Source: Ruegeria spongiae (GTDB lineage Bacteria > Pseudomonadota > Alphaproteobacteria > Rhodobacterales > Rhodobacteraceae). Taken from it: a stretch of 44,704 nt of DNA. Positions within the stretch are counted from its first letter, which is position 1. Every line of letters starts with the position of its first letter. The position numbers and the translations under genes were made by a program. The stretch covers positions 1 to 44,704 of the forward strand of contig NZ_JAMFMB010000032.1 in NCBI RefSeq assembly GCF_023502395.1. Reading direction: 5' to 3'. Under the pieces are notes generated by a model. It was not told where the DNA came from and made no database searches. It saw only the letters and a list, made by a program, of their open reading frames with translations. This document shows positions 31,750 to 42,172 of this stretch, piece after piece.

Positions 31750-34293
31750 TCAGGCATAGCCGCGTGCCTTTGTCGCATCAGGAGGCTCTGCGGAAATCGC
31801 CGCAACGAGGGCTGCTGCGTGCGCCGATTCTGTCCGTTCCCGCAAAAGGATATCTCGCAATTTCAGCGCCTTTGCACGCGCATTCTCTGGGTCGGCCAGA
31901 ACCTTGCGAATGACGACCGCCCATTGCTCAGTCGACGCATCCTTGGGCAGACAGTGGGTCAACGCGGGCAGCAGTACCTCGCGTGTACCTCCAGCGTCCG
32001 AGCCCACTAGCGGTATCCCCGTCATGGCTGCTTCCAGCAGCTGGACAGGCACACCATCCCAGGCCGAGGTATAAAGCCACGCATCAGCTTCTTCTAACGG
32101 CAGGCTGGTAAAGTGGTCATAAACCCCCTCCAGGTACACATTGGCGGGGCGGTCCGGAAGAGGAGCCCCTCCTTTCAGCACGCTGGCTCCCCACATCCGG
32201 AAGTCCACTTCCGGCAAGGCGCTTGCGATTTCATAGACCAGTTCCGCCCGCTTCTGCGGGTCTATCCGCCCTGCCCAAAAAATCTGAGGCCGACGTTTCG
32301 CGACAGTCGGCCGCAGTGGCATAACCGGGATCGAACTATCTGCGGGGCTGGGCAAAGCTTGCACCCTGCCAGCCAGCCTGCGCGGCAACATATGGCGTTC
32401 CCGCAGTTCGTCGGCAAGAAACTGGCTGTCTGTGAGAATTCCCGCAAGCTGATGGAAATGGGGGTAGACGCGCCGTAGCGGGTAACCCGTCCAATAACCA
32501 TGCGCGGTCTGCTCATTACAGAAGAGGCAGGCAAATATGCGCACCGAAGAAGCAAGTGCTGTTCCATAGGGTATCATCGCGTCCCACAGAAGCCGGGAAT
32601 TCACGTTGAAGACGCATTCCGGGCGCAGGGCGCGCAGGAATTCCGTTAAGACCCGCATCTGCGCATCCTTTTTCAGACCGGTAGTCAGCGCTGCAAAGTC
32701 CACCACGCGGACCCCTTTCGGCAGCTTTCCTTCCGGCATGGTCCCGGAATGCTCTGTTAGGACCACCAGTACTTCGCTCGCGTTAGCGCCTGCGAGGGCT
32801 CGGGCGATATGGCCCTCAAACCGTGGCGCAGCGCCAAAGCGGGGTCGGTTCACGCAAATCACATAGCGCGTGCGCCGGTGTCCGGCAGCACCGTTCAATC
32901 GCCACATCGCCGCTGTGCGCGCGGACACGATGTCCGAGTTAAACGGGGGAACTTTGACCTTCAGAGCCTGCATCCACCCTTGTTCGATCAATGGCTCGTG
33001 CAGGGCAGCGTGTGCCACTTGGGCGCCCAGGCCCCCATGTTCCAGTCGCTGCCGAAGATCATCATACCGGGAGCGCCACAACGTGAAGGCATCGCCCGCA
33101 GAACAACCAAGCATTTCAGCGATGGTTTCGAACTCATCTACAGGGCGGGGCACATACCCGTTGTACCGACCTTTTTCTAGCCAGTGAGAAAACGGATTCG
33201 CCCCGCTCCTGGCTACATCCGGATATTTCTGTAGATAGGATCGAGTGGAAAACCACGGTGTCGGGTTGCGGCATTCTTTCCACCCCGCGCGCACAAAATG
33301 CGCAACTGGATCAAAATGCTCAAGCGCAGCAATGTCCGGGTAAGAGGCGAGGTAGAATGCGTGGTCAAACTCTGGCTTTATTACTTTATACACCCGCCGG
33401 TTGCGCCACGAAACCCTTCCCTTGTGTGCCCGGGCTCGTTCCACCCGCGCCGCAAAGCGCGCACCGTAGTACGGAACCTTCGCGGAATGATCTGCTGCGT
33501 CTGCTTGGGCTCTTTCCGTCGGATCAACCATATGACCGCAGGCACCAAGATCTGCGACGCGATCCACAGCCATCGGCTCCAGCTGCCGCACAACAGCCTT
33601 GCGCGCGCGGCTTTCAGTAACAAGCGAAGACCCCCGTCGCCGCTTGAAGATGATTGTGTCTGGAGCGTTCAGGTGCAGCCAGCCCCCTGCCATAGATTCG
33701 ATAGCGAACTGCCAGTCCTGAAAAGACAGACCCGCTGGAATGATGCGCTCAGAGTAGGTGTGCTCCAGATGTGCTTCGCGAGGAGCAAGGCACAGGCTGT
33801 CGTAATAGTTCATGCAGTAGAAGTGATAAGGTGAAAATAATGGATCCGTTTGATCCGGTTTGAAAAAAACCGAATGCGCCCCGTCAAAAAGCCAGTTGAG
33901 TTCAGGGTGCACAATCGCCCTCTGCCCCGCCTTCTCAGCCTGCTGTAAGCGATTCATCCCGGCGCTGAGCCAGTTCTGTGAAAACAGGTCATCGGCATCC
34001 AGAAAGGCGATACAACGCCCCTTGGCCAGACGCACGGCAGCGTTCCGTGTCCGGCCTAGATCGCCCTCGCTGAAACTGATTTTTCGCCAATTCGCCATCC
34101 GCGACTGAAAAAACCATTCCTGTGTCTCTTCGGTTGGGGTGTCCAGCGCAACAATGCGCTCAACAGAATACCCACTTGCCATCGCTGCGCGGATTGCATC
34201 TTCGGCGGACTTGACAGTTGGCCCGCTTACGAGTGTTTCGTTGTGCGCTGTGAGAATTACCGACAAATCAAAACTGATGCCAGGTATTGCCAT
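31750..34293 (-). CDS. Two-headed glycosyltransferase (GT2 + repeat region + GT4)
   Basis: An 847-residue protein with an N-terminal GT2 (GT-A) domain (residues about 8-215). That domain starts DLSVILTAHNE and has the metal-binding AFLDADDLF near 95-103. A middle region (about 300-385) carries two copies of a FD..FYL..YPD-type motif (FDHAFYLASYPDIA and FSTRSYLQKYPDVA), seen in glycan-related proteins. A C-terminal GT4 (GT-B) half (about 600-830) has IFWAGRIDPQKRAELVYEIA and VQLLEAAMTGIPLVGSDAGG. Two catalytic modules imply that it could add two sugars in sequence to a surface polysaccharide. No membrane helix is seen, so it is probably cytoplasmic. It is divergent from the epimerase at 34437. 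Confidence 0.85.
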   Translation of the reverse strand: MAIPGISFDLSVILTAHNETLVSGPTVKSAEDAIRAAMASGYSVERIVALDTPTEETQEWFFQSRMANWRKISFSEGDLGRTRNAAVRLAKGRCIAFLDADDLFSQNWLSAGMNRLQQAEKAGQRAIVHPELNWLFDGAHSVFFKPDQTDPLFSPYHFYCMNYYDSLCLAPREAHLEHTYSERIIPAGLSFQDWQFAIESMAGGWLHLNAPDTIIFKRRRGSSLVTESRARKAVVRQLEPMAVDRVADLGACGHMVDPTERAQADAADHSAKVPYYGARFAARVERARAHKGRVSWRNRRVYKVIKPEFDHAFYLASYPDIAALEHFDPVAHFVRAGWKECRNPTPWFSTRSYLQKYPDVARSGANPFSHWLEKGRYNGYVPRPVDEFETIAEMLGCSAGDAFTLWRSRYDDLRQRLEHGGLGAQVAHAALHEPLIEQGWMQALKVKVPPFNSDIVSARTAAMWRLNGAAGHRRTRYVICVNRPRFGAAPRFEGHIARALAGANASEVLVVLTEHSGTMPEGKLPKGVRVVDFAALTTGLKKDAQMRVLTEFLRALRPECVFNVNSRLLWDAMIPYGTALASSVRIFACLFCNEQTAHGYWTGYPLRRVYPHFHQLAGILTDSQFLADELRERHMLPRRLAGRVQALPSPADSSIPVMPLRPTVAKRRPQIFWAGRIDPQKRAELVYEIASALPEVDFRMWGASVLKGGAPLPDRPANVYLEGVYDHFTSLPLEEADAWLYTSAWDGVPVQLLEAAMTGIPLVGSDAGGTREVLLPALTHCLPKDASTEQWAVVIRKVLADPENARAKALKLRDILLRERTESAHAAALVAAISAEPPDATKARGYA

Positions 34294-34436
34294 GCTTCAC
34301 CCCGCACAGATCAGTAAAAACGCGCAATCATCGACTTAACAACATTGCAGCCGCTTCCATGATCGGAAGCATATCATTTCGCCTTTTATCGCGCGTAGAT
34401 AAAGGGTACGCAACCCACAGATGAGAGGATTTTTTT

Positions 34437-35417
34437 ATGAAGAACTGCTCCGCGTTCATCCTTGTCGGCGGCTATGGATTCGTAGGCCGCAATATCCTTG
34501 CAACTGTCCAGAACGACGCTGCTTTTGCCGGGCTGTTTCCTGCTGTGATCGACAACCTGTCTAACGCCGCACCAGGTCATGAAACGCTTGATATTCCAGC
34601 CTTTTGCGGCAGCTACGAGGAGCCGGGTGCGCAGGAATTCCTGAAAGAAATCGACGAACAGGGATTCCCCAATCGTATCTTCGTGTTTCTGGCCGGGGAA
34701 ACTCGGGTTGCAGAATCCAAGGACAGGCCCCTGGATTTCATTGAAGCGAACATCCGTCAGCCTGCAAGCTTTGTCCTGGAAACTGTGCGGCCAGGGGATC
34801 ATTTCATCCTCATTTCAACGGCTGGCGCGCTGTTCGATGGCACGTTTGAGATCCGTAACACCTCTTCCTATTGCCCAAAGAATTTTTACGGCGCGACTAA
34901 GGCTGCCGAAGAAATGATTCTGGAAAAGCTGGTTGAACTGAGGGGCGGTTCGTATTCGGTCATCCGCATGACCAACGTGTATGGCTGCTTTTCCGAGAAA
35001 AAGAAAAGCGCGATTCACGCTTTTACACGCGCGGTTTTGGACGGGACGGAGGTCTTCTTAAACGGTGATGGCCAGCAGCGGCGCGACTTTATCTACGCAG
35101 GAGATGTCGGGCGTGGCATCGCCACCCAGGCACTGCGGGTGCAGAATGGTGCTGAAACGTCTCGTGTAAACACACTGGGCGCTGGAGTCTCGAGTTCTTT
35201 GATGGACGTTGTCCGTGCCGTTGAAGCGGCAACCGGCAAGACGCTGCGCTATACGAAAACCCCGGCAGAGGAATTGCTGAAAACCGAACCTCGTGACGTT
35301 GTTGCCTCTCGCGAGGATGTTGAGGTTCTACTCGGCGGTGAGGTCACCCCGCTGGAAGAAGGAATACGACACACACAGTCTTACTACGCAATCCAAAGTG
35401 TCGGAGAAGATGCCTGA
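34437..35417 (+). CDS. NAD-dependent epimerase/dehydratase (extended SDR)
   Basis: A 326-residue nucleotide-sugar enzyme. VGGYGFVGRNI at the N terminus is the NAD-binding motif. The catalytic residues lie in LISTAGALFDG and YGATKAAEEM (Tyr-x-x-x-Lys), and RMTNVYGCF and GDGQQRRDFIYAGDVGRGI are typical of UDP-glucose epimerase-like proteins. A purine-rich GAGAGGA lies before the ATG. It is the first gene of a plus-strand run of glycan genes, and its stop overlaps the start of the DUF4422-GT8 gene (TGATG). It likely supplies an epimerised or dehydrated NDP-sugar for the transferases that follow; which sugar is unknown. Confidence 0.88.
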   Translation: MKNCSAFILVGGYGFVGRNILATVQNDAAFAGLFPAVIDNLSNAAPGHETLDIPAFCGSYEEPGAQEFLKEIDEQGFPNRIFVFLAGETRVAESKDRPLDFIEANIRQPASFVLETVRPGDHFILISTAGALFDGTFEIRNTSSYCPKNFYGATKAAEEMILEKLVELRGGSYSVIRMTNVYGCFSEKKKSAIHAFTRAVLDGTEVFLNGDGQQRRDFIYAGDVGRGIATQALRVQNGAETSRVNTLGAGVSSSLMDVVRAVEAATGKTLRYTKTPAEELLKTEPRDVVASREDVEVLLGGEVTPLEEGIRHTQSYYAIQSVGEDA

Positions 35418-37267
35418 TGAGCCCTGCTCTTTATGTCGTATATCACAAATCAGCGCCGCGCCTTCAGAGCACGAGCGTGCTTCCTGTTCAAGCTGGCAAG
35501 GTGCTCGACCGGGCTTCGATTCCGGGAATGCGCGGCGACGATACAGGCGTTAACATCTCGGAAAAAAACGATACCTGGTGCGAACTGACTGTTCTCTACT
35601 GGGCGTGGAAGAATGCATCAGCAAGCGATCTGACCGGACTTATGCACTACCGTCGGTTGTTGGATTTCTCGGATCGTGATTTGTTGGGCTCGGTGGAAAA
35701 ATACCCGGACGAGTTCGATACACGTGCCTGGTGTCTTGAAGCCGAAGAGTGGATGAAGCAGGAAGGCACGCACTGGGATATTGTGGTACCGCGCCTGCAC
35801 CGAATGGGCAGAACCGTTGAGGAAAATTACCGAACTGGCCACAATTCACAAGACTGGGATGCGATGTGCGACATTGTTCGGCGCGATCACCCGGAATACA
35901 TCCCCGATCTGGAAGCTGTGGCATCCGGCTACGAGGTGCGGCTGGGCAATCTCGTTCTCATGGCAAAACCTGTCTTCGACCGGTATTGCAGCTGGCTGTT
36001 CGATATCCTGTTCAAGATAGAAGAGGCACCAATCGATCGTGAAGCCTACAGCCCTTATCAGGCGCGTTATCCGGGGTTTCTGTCGGAGCGTCTGCTGACT
36101 GTGTTTGTGCATCATGAAAACCGGACGAACCCATCGTTGCGCCTCAAGGAAGTGTCGATCCTAAACCTCAGCCGATCAGCGGTATCTCCATATATGTCGG
36201 CCGCAGACCGCCAAGAACGCGACGCAATCAACATCGCCTGCTCAACCGATCGTGCCTATCTTCCTCATGCCGCCGCTATGCTGCGCTCTGTTCTCGATCA
36301 CACGGATTCATCGCGACCGCTGAATTTTTTCTTCCTTCACTCAAATATCGACGACGAGGATCTGTTGCACTTGCAGGCCATGATGGAAGAGAAGCCAGGC
36401 AACGGTTTTCACCCGATCAATGCCAACGGTATTTTTGATGGCTGCTACCGTTCCGCATCACGGGCTCCATCCAACGCCACTTACAACAGATTCCTTCTAC
36501 TGACTTTATTTCCCGGGCTGGATCGCCTGCTTTATCTTGATGCCGACCTCATCGTCAAAACCGACATTGGAAAACTGTATGATTCAGACCTGGGTTCTGC
36601 AGAAATCGCCGCGGTGCCCGACTGGATCATGGCACGGACCCTGGCTGGCCCCACCAGAACAATTGATCCCGAAGTGCCGGATCTAGCCATATATCAGCGA
36701 GAGACACTTGGGCTTTCAGAGGCTGAAATCGGGCGGTATTTCAATGCCGGGGTGCTGCTCTTCAACTTTGCTGCAATGAAAGACCCCGAAGCAATAGGTC
36801 GAACGCTGCGCGAGATGGCCGGTGAACGGCAGTTTCTTTTCAGGGATCAAGACATCCTGAACGTTCACTTCAAGAACAGCGTTTGTTTGCTTGATGCGCG
36901 GTGGAATGTTTTCACCGCACCGGTCCAGGCTTATGTCCGCGTGCCCCGAAACAACCACGAGAAAGCGATGGCCGCCCGGCGTGACCCTTGGATCATTCAC
37001 TATGCTGACCGTGAATTCAAACCCTGGGTGGGCTATGCGGTTCCAGAGGCCCAACACTATTGGCAGGCACTGATCCGTACACCGTTTTATGGTGAGGTTG
37101 TACGCAATCTGGCGGGAAAAAGTGGTCGGCGCAAACGCGCGCTGGGGGCCCAACTCATAGGGATCGGCCGCAAAATCGCGGAACGCATCCCATTTCTAAA
37201 AACGCCAATGCTGAGGCTTTACCATGCCTGTTCGGGTGGACGGTTTTTGACATTCGGGAAACGTTAG
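35417..37267 (+). CDS. DUF4422-GT8 fusion glycosyltransferase
   Basis: A 616-residue protein in two parts. Residues 1 to about 250 match the DUF4422 type (LYVVYHKSAPRL, then GVNISEKNDTWCELTVLYWA and GLMHYRRLLDF), a putative glycosyltransferase domain. From about residue 273 (DAINIACSTDRAYLPHAAAM) it is a GT8 retaining transferase. Its ATYNRFLLLTLFPGLDRLLY is followed by LDADLIVKTD, where the DxD binds metal and nucleotide sugar. The late FRDQDILNVHF and IHYADREFKPW are also GT8 features. Coupled to the upstream epimerase. Two domains suggest two successive sugar additions, as in the neighbouring two-headed enzyme. Confidence 0.87.
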   Translation: MSPALYVVYHKSAPRLQSTSVLPVQAGKVLDRASIPGMRGDDTGVNISEKNDTWCELTVLYWAWKNASASDLTGLMHYRRLLDFSDRDLLGSVEKYPDEFDTRAWCLEAEEWMKQEGTHWDIVVPRLHRMGRTVEENYRTGHNSQDWDAMCDIVRRDHPEYIPDLEAVASGYEVRLGNLVLMAKPVFDRYCSWLFDILFKIEEAPIDREAYSPYQARYPGFLSERLLTVFVHHENRTNPSLRLKEVSILNLSRSAVSPYMSAADRQERDAINIACSTDRAYLPHAAAMLRSVLDHTDSSRPLNFFFLHSNIDDEDLLHLQAMMEEKPGNGFHPINANGIFDGCYRSASRAPSNATYNRFLLLTLFPGLDRLLYLDADLIVKTDIGKLYDSDLGSAEIAAVPDWIMARTLAGPTRTIDPEVPDLAIYQRETLGLSEAEIGRYFNAGVLLFNFAAMKDPEAIGRTLREMAGERQFLFRDQDILNVHFKNSVCLLDARWNVFTAPVQAYVRVPRNNHEKAMAARRDPWIIHYADREFKPWVGYAVPEAQHYWQALIRTPFYGEVVRNLAGKSGRRKRALGAQLIGIGRKIAERIPFLKTPMLRLYHACSGGRFLTFGKR

Positions 37268-37299
37268 CGAGCTACGGCATTGAAACACATGGAGACTTT

Positions 37300-40200
37300 A
37301 TGCAGATCGACAATTTTGAGGTAAAGAATTACCCAGCAATTTCGTCACTCGGACTGAGCAGTTCAAACCAAAGGCTCAGGGTTTGCATTGTCACAGAAGA
37401 AATCATCGGTCCGGTTCGCAACGGCGGTATTGCCTCTACATATTATCACCTCTCCAAAGGGCTGGCCGCACATGGGCATGATGTGCATGTCTTGTTCCTC
37501 AAAGGGCCCGTGGTTCAGGATGAAACCCCCGAGCATTGGGTAGAGCATTTCGCCGGGTTCGGGGTCACGCTGCACTATTTAGATATTCCAGGCGACCCTG
37601 CCTGGAGCAGCGCCCCGAATTGGCAATCCCGGTACAGCGCCGCTTACCATTGGTTGCGAGATCAGGAGCGATTTGATGTAGTTCACACATCGGAATGGCG
37701 CGGCGGCACGTTCTATGCGCTGATGGCCAAGCGCCTTGGCCTTGCCTTTCAGGACACTCTTTTCCTGGTCAAGACCTCTTCGCCACATATCTGGAACCGA
37801 CACTACCAGATGCAGCCGATTGAACGACGCGATCTGGTTCTTGCTGCCCATGCAGAACAGAAGTGCGTCGAATTGGCTGATGCGGTTATCGGTGGCTCTG
37901 CCCACCTGATTACTTTCATGGAGCAAATTGGCTATAAGATTCCAGATGCCAATGTCTTTGTGCAACCCAACATCGTGGATTTTTCCAATGTACCGGTCAC
38001 CGATCAGCGCCCGGGGCGTCAGCCGGGTGACATTGTAAATTCAAGTGAACTTATCTTCTTTGGCCGCTTGGAAGCCCGTAAAGGTGTCGAACTGATGTGC
38101 AACGCGCTCGATATCCTGCGCGAACGCCAGATCGCTCCGTCCAGTGTGACCTTCATGGGAAAATGGGGGGGCCTGCTTGCCACGCAGGGCGGTAAGAAGG
38201 TGCAGAATTACATCGAAGAAAAGGCACGCAATTGGGATTTCCCAGTGAGCTTTGTTACTGACAAGAACCAGCCCGAAGCATTGAGCCACATGTGTTCGCG
38301 CGACATGATCGCAGTGATGCCCTCGCTGATCGAAAACTCCACGATGGCGGTCTATGAAACGCTGGAATGCAATATCCCGTTTATTGCTACTGATGTCGGG
38401 GGCACCGCCGAACTGATAGACCAAAGGGATCATGTCGACTGCCTTGTCCAGCCGAACTCTACGGCGCTTGCGAACCGGCTGGAAAAAGTGCTGGAACACG
38501 GGCAGCGAATTGCGCGACCGGGGTTTTCCAACGATGAGAACCTCCAGGTCTGGTATGGCTTCCACGCTTATCTTGGTGAGCAGATCAAACGACTAGGCGC
38601 CCGGCAAGCCATTTGTTCCATTACGGCTCGCGCTGACACACGAGGCCTCCCGATAAAGGCGCTCCGTTATGCTGTCCTTCTGCGCAGTGATGATAATGTG
38701 GAGGCACTTACGCAGGCTTTGCTGCGCGACCGACCTGACAGCGTTGCCCTCGCGTACAACGATGCAAATCTGCACAGCTTAGTCGCCGAAGCAAAGGCCA
38801 CGTTGACGGATGCAGGACTAGAGGTGTTGGAGCTTGCCCGTATAGGTCAGGCAGCAGGCGACACACTCCACGCCTTGACCAGTTTGCCAGGCGCGGATGC
38901 CATCGTAATTGCACATGGTGCTTCTGTTCAGCCAGCTCCGGGCTTTGTTGCCGCAGTTCGTACGGCGCTGGAACATCGTCCCAACAGCCTGATCACAAGT
39001 TTTTTCAGCGCCGTGAAAGATGTTCATGGAACACCTGCGGGCAGTGATGTGGCCTCACAGTTTCTGTCACCACGTGCCTATGGCCCAGAGATTTTCGCTA
39101 TGCGCCGCGCCACTTATGAAAAGGTTGGCCGATTTGAGCCCTATGACGTCCAGAGGGGCATCCTTCACGAATTTGTCACTCGGGCGTCTGTGAAGTTCAA
39201 TGACGACCTCATGGTTTGCCCAGAACCGCTGCTGGACTGGCCACAGGCGATGGATGAATCGCAGGCGATGGCAGATGACTCTGTGTATGCGTATCTCAAA
39301 GCTAAACCGCTTATTGATGAATCAGGATTGGCCCAGCGGAAAATTTTGCTGAGCGCCCTGCACCTGGTTACCGGCGGTAACCGCACCATTGGTGACAAAT
39401 CCCTTCGTGACGGCGGACGGCCAAAGGAAAGTCCCCTCTGGCTGACGCCGGCTGATTGGGACCGGAGCGAGATTACCGATGCATTGAAACGAAAATTAGT
39501 TGCAGGCCTTGACGAGGAGACGAACACACTTTGGCTTTATGCGCGCGGAGTTGGCAGCCGACGCCTGATGACCCGAGACACCACCCAGCAAATAGAACTT
39601 GTGGATGAGCACCTGAGCGCGGACGGCGGAGATCACATTACCTTGCACCGCTATCAAGTTCCGGCAAGCTGGGAAGTCGGAACGACCCACGCGCTAAACT
39701 GGAGCGTGTTCGATGGTGAAAGGAAGGCAGGCAATCAATTTCTGCGCATTAGTAAGCTTGCTGAAAATACCTACGCACTTTCCTCACGAAAGCCGCTTCT
39801 GACAAAAGATGCGCTCCGTCAGATCTTCCTGCGGCAGTGCGAAGGCGCTTCCGCCTCGACTACATCTGGGAGCTCGGCCAAACCTGACCCATCCCCGCGA
39901 GTGGCCAAAGCGCCAAACAACTGGCCGGACAGCCTGACATCCGCACCTCAGCAAGTTGTGCATACGTCGGCACCTGACACATTAGGCAATGCACCTGCAC
40001 AGGTTGTTGATAAATTGATGCGGCTTGCCGACGAAACTGACCGGCCCGAGCTGCAACGCCTCGCCATGCAAAAACGCAGCGAATTACTGCTGGCACAAAT
40101 GGCGCCTCTGCATCTGGACAAAAAACCCTTTCACCATCTGAGCGATGTTCGGTCATTCCTCGCCCTGCCTGCCAACGGCTGCTGGCGGGAAAACGAATGG

Positions 40201-40605
40201 CTGCAAGGCTGGGCCTGGGACCGGATGAGGCCGAATACACTGCTTCATATCATTATTTTGCAAGGCACAGAACCTGTATATGCTAGCCCAGCCGACTTCC
40301 ACGACCCGACCTTGGGCCACCGCACGCCTGGGCTTGAACAACATGCATTCCGCATTCCAGTTCTACCCTCGTTTTTTTCTCCCGGGAACGGCACACTTTC
40401 TCTACGCATTCTGGAAACGGGCGATCCGGTCCGTAATGGCCATCTAGCACCGGGTGACGTCGGTTCACGCGTGCTGAAATCAGTCACAGAAAAAGTGCAG
40501 CCTGCCCGCACAAGTCCTGCCCGTCACACAAAGACCAGCCCCTTGATGATGCGCGCGCGCAGGATGCTGAAAGCCCTGGGAAGCAGGGACCACAGAACGC
40601 GATGA
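37300..40605 (+). CDS. Very large multidomain glycosyltransferase (GT4 + GT2-like + C-terminal module)
   Basis: A 1101-residue protein; ATG 37300 follows GGAGAC. Residues about 27-430 form a GT4 (GT-B) transferase: RVCIVTEEIIGPVRNGGIAS, then FFGRLEARKGVEL, MPSLIENSTMAVYETLECN and ATDVGGTAELI. Residues about 440-660 resemble a GT2-like fold without a clear DxD (EALTQALLRDRP, PGADAIVIAHGASV, FAMRRATYEKVGRFEPYDV). The C terminus (about 960-1060) has NEWLQGWAWDRMRPNTLLHI, a beta-rich module recurrent in glycan-modifying proteins. A low-complexity Ser/Pro/Ala linker (about 848-895) separates the parts. It probably builds part of a surface polysaccharide; the middle domain may be inactive or act only in binding. 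Confidence 0.82.
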   Translation: MQIDNFEVKNYPAISSLGLSSSNQRLRVCIVTEEIIGPVRNGGIASTYYHLSKGLAAHGHDVHVLFLKGPVVQDETPEHWVEHFAGFGVTLHYLDIPGDPAWSSAPNWQSRYSAAYHWLRDQERFDVVHTSEWRGGTFYALMAKRLGLAFQDTLFLVKTSSPHIWNRHYQMQPIERRDLVLAAHAEQKCVELADAVIGGSAHLITFMEQIGYKIPDANVFVQPNIVDFSNVPVTDQRPGRQPGDIVNSSELIFFGRLEARKGVELMCNALDILRERQIAPSSVTFMGKWGGLLATQGGKKVQNYIEEKARNWDFPVSFVTDKNQPEALSHMCSRDMIAVMPSLIENSTMAVYETLECNIPFIATDVGGTAELIDQRDHVDCLVQPNSTALANRLEKVLEHGQRIARPGFSNDENLQVWYGFHAYLGEQIKRLGARQAICSITARADTRGLPIKALRYAVLLRSDDNVEALTQALLRDRPDSVALAYNDANLHSLVAEAKATLTDAGLEVLELARIGQAAGDTLHALTSLPGADAIVIAHGASVQPAPGFVAAVRTALEHRPNSLITSFFSAVKDVHGTPAGSDVASQFLSPRAYGPEIFAMRRATYEKVGRFEPYDVQRGILHEFVTRASVKFNDDLMVCPEPLLDWPQAMDESQAMADDSVYAYLKAKPLIDESGLAQRKILLSALHLVTGGNRTIGDKSLRDGGRPKESPLWLTPADWDRSEITDALKRKLVAGLDEETNTLWLYARGVGSRRLMTRDTTQQIELVDEHLSADGGDHITLHRYQVPASWEVGTTHALNWSVFDGERKAGNQFLRISKLAENTYALSSRKPLLTKDALRQIFLRQCEGASASTTSGSSAKPDPSPRVAKAPNNWPDSLTSAPQQVVHTSAPDTLGNAPAQVVDKLMRLADETDRPELQRLAMQKRSELLLAQMAPLHLDKKPFHHLSDVRSFLALPANGCWRENEWLQGWAWDRMRPNTLLHIIILQGTEPVYASPADFHDPTLGHRTPGLEQHAFRIPVLPSFFSPGNGTLSLRILETGDPVRNGHLAPGDVGSRVLKSVTEKVQPARTSPARHTKTSPLMMRARRMLKALGSRDHRTR

Positions 40606-40662
40606 CCGTCACATGCCCAACCGGGCTGTCAACAAATTTTAGCTTGAAGAGGCTGATTACCA

Positions 40663-42057
40663 ATGCAACTAGAAAATGCTCAAATTACAGACCAATCGAA
40701 CGCCTTGCGCGAAGATATGTCCAACGCAAAGGAAGCCCTGCAGCGCCATGATTGGGAGAAGGCACGCTGCATACTGGCACCGATTGCCGCGCGCAAACCG
40801 AAGAGCGTAGCCTCGTTTCATATGGCCCGGATCGAACTGGAAACCGGGCATGCCGCTGCGGCTGAATCCCACCTGACAGCGTTCCTGGAAAGCCACCCCC
40901 TACACCCTGGTGCACTTGCGCTGAACGCCCGCCTCGCCCTAGTCCTCGGCGACATCGAAATGGCGGAGACTCTGGTGGGTAAGGCCCTTGCGGAAGATGC
41001 AGAACATAAGGGCGCCTTACGAATAAGTTCCCAAGTCGACGATGCCTTAAACACAAAAGCAGCCTCCTTAGCGATCGAAACCTTGAACGCCGGATATCTA
41101 GAAGCACGGAAGAACGGGCCAGATGACGATCTGCTCGCGGCTGCTGAGACCTTGGCTAGCCTAACCCCGGGAAGCCGTTGGAACGATGATCCGATAGCAG
41201 CCACGATCGCATATTTCCACCACGCGTCCGACCTGTGGTCAGCCCTGCGAAACTACGATCCACATCTGATCAACGCTTCCGTTAAATTCGACTACATCAC
41301 CTGGCCCAAGCGCATCCAGGCCCATATCCGCGGGGGGGCAGTGCTTGATGTCGGCTGCGGCTTCGGCGGTTATGGCATGGGATTTTTGATCGCTGGTGCC
41401 CAATCCTACAACGGGCTGGATCCCGTGATGGACCTCGACAGCACACGTACTCGCAACAAACGCATCCGCAGCATAGCAGATCTGGGAATAACACCACGCG
41501 AAATAAGCGCCTCTCTTCCAGCGATAAGTCTTACCCAGGGCAAACTGGAAGATCTGACCATTGACCGTACGTTCAACGCCGTTTCCCTGCACAATGTGAC
41601 CGAACACCTAATGCAGCTAGAGCAGGTATTCAGCGAGTTAGCCACGCTCTGCAAGGAAAGGGCCAAACTCATCTATACGCACCATAATTTCTATTGCTGG
41701 AACGGGCATCATGGAAACCCTGCATGGCCGGAGCAGCTTGAAAAAAGCAATCCCGAGCATTTGAGGCTTTGTGACTGGAACCACATCGAATTTGCCGAAA
41801 GCGCACCCGATGACAATTACCTCAAAACCCATTTGAACCGGGTTCGGCTCAGCGATATCCGTGCAATCACTGAAAAATACTTCAACATTGAAACCTGGCA
41901 AGAGATCCCTTCCTCACCTTCCACACTGCAACGCCTGACACCAGAAGTCTTCAATCGGGTCCGCAAGATTATCCCGGATATCGAAGAACGCGAACTGAAA
42001 ACAAATCTTGTTTTCTGTATCGCTGCAGCCAAGCCAGATGTGTCGCATGCTCTGTAG
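40663..42057 (+). CDS. TPR-containing class I SAM methyltransferase
   Basis: A 464-residue protein. The first roughly 130 residues are TPR-like helical repeats (KEALQRHDWEKARCILAPIA, then SVASFHMARIELETGHAAAA and LALNARLALVLGDIEMAETL). From about residue 225 a methyltransferase begins with VLDVGCGFGGYGMGFLIAGA (SAM-binding motif I). LEDLTIDRTFNAVSLHNVTE follows as the motif IV region, together with a His-rich HHNFYCWNGHHG stretch. It closes the glycan gene run, 57 bp after the 1101-residue transferase. Methyl capping or decoration of the glycan is inferred. The right border IS6 derivative begins about 115 bp downstream. Confidence 0.83.
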   Translation: MQLENAQITDQSNALREDMSNAKEALQRHDWEKARCILAPIAARKPKSVASFHMARIELETGHAAAAESHLTAFLESHPLHPGALALNARLALVLGDIEMAETLVGKALAEDAEHKGALRISSQVDDALNTKAASLAIETLNAGYLEARKNGPDDDLLAAAETLASLTPGSRWNDDPIAATIAYFHHASDLWSALRNYDPHLINASVKFDYITWPKRIQAHIRGGAVLDVGCGFGGYGMGFLIAGAQSYNGLDPVMDLDSTRTRNKRIRSIADLGITPREISASLPAISLTQGKLEDLTIDRTFNAVSLHNVTEHLMQLEQVFSELATLCKERAKLIYTHHNFYCWNGHHGNPAWPEQLEKSNPEHLRLCDWNHIEFAESAPDDNYLKTHLNRVRLSDIRAITEKYFNIETWQEIPSSPSTLQRLTPEVFNRVRKIIPDIEERELKTNLVFCIAAAKPDVSHAL

Positions 42058-42172
42058 ACCGATTTTCCTGCCATTTTGTTTTAGAGTTTCCGGGACTGGC
42101 GGGCGCATGCTGAGTGCCTGATGCGGTCGGGTGTGTTTGTATTGTCTAAGCCAGCAATTGACGACGATTTGC

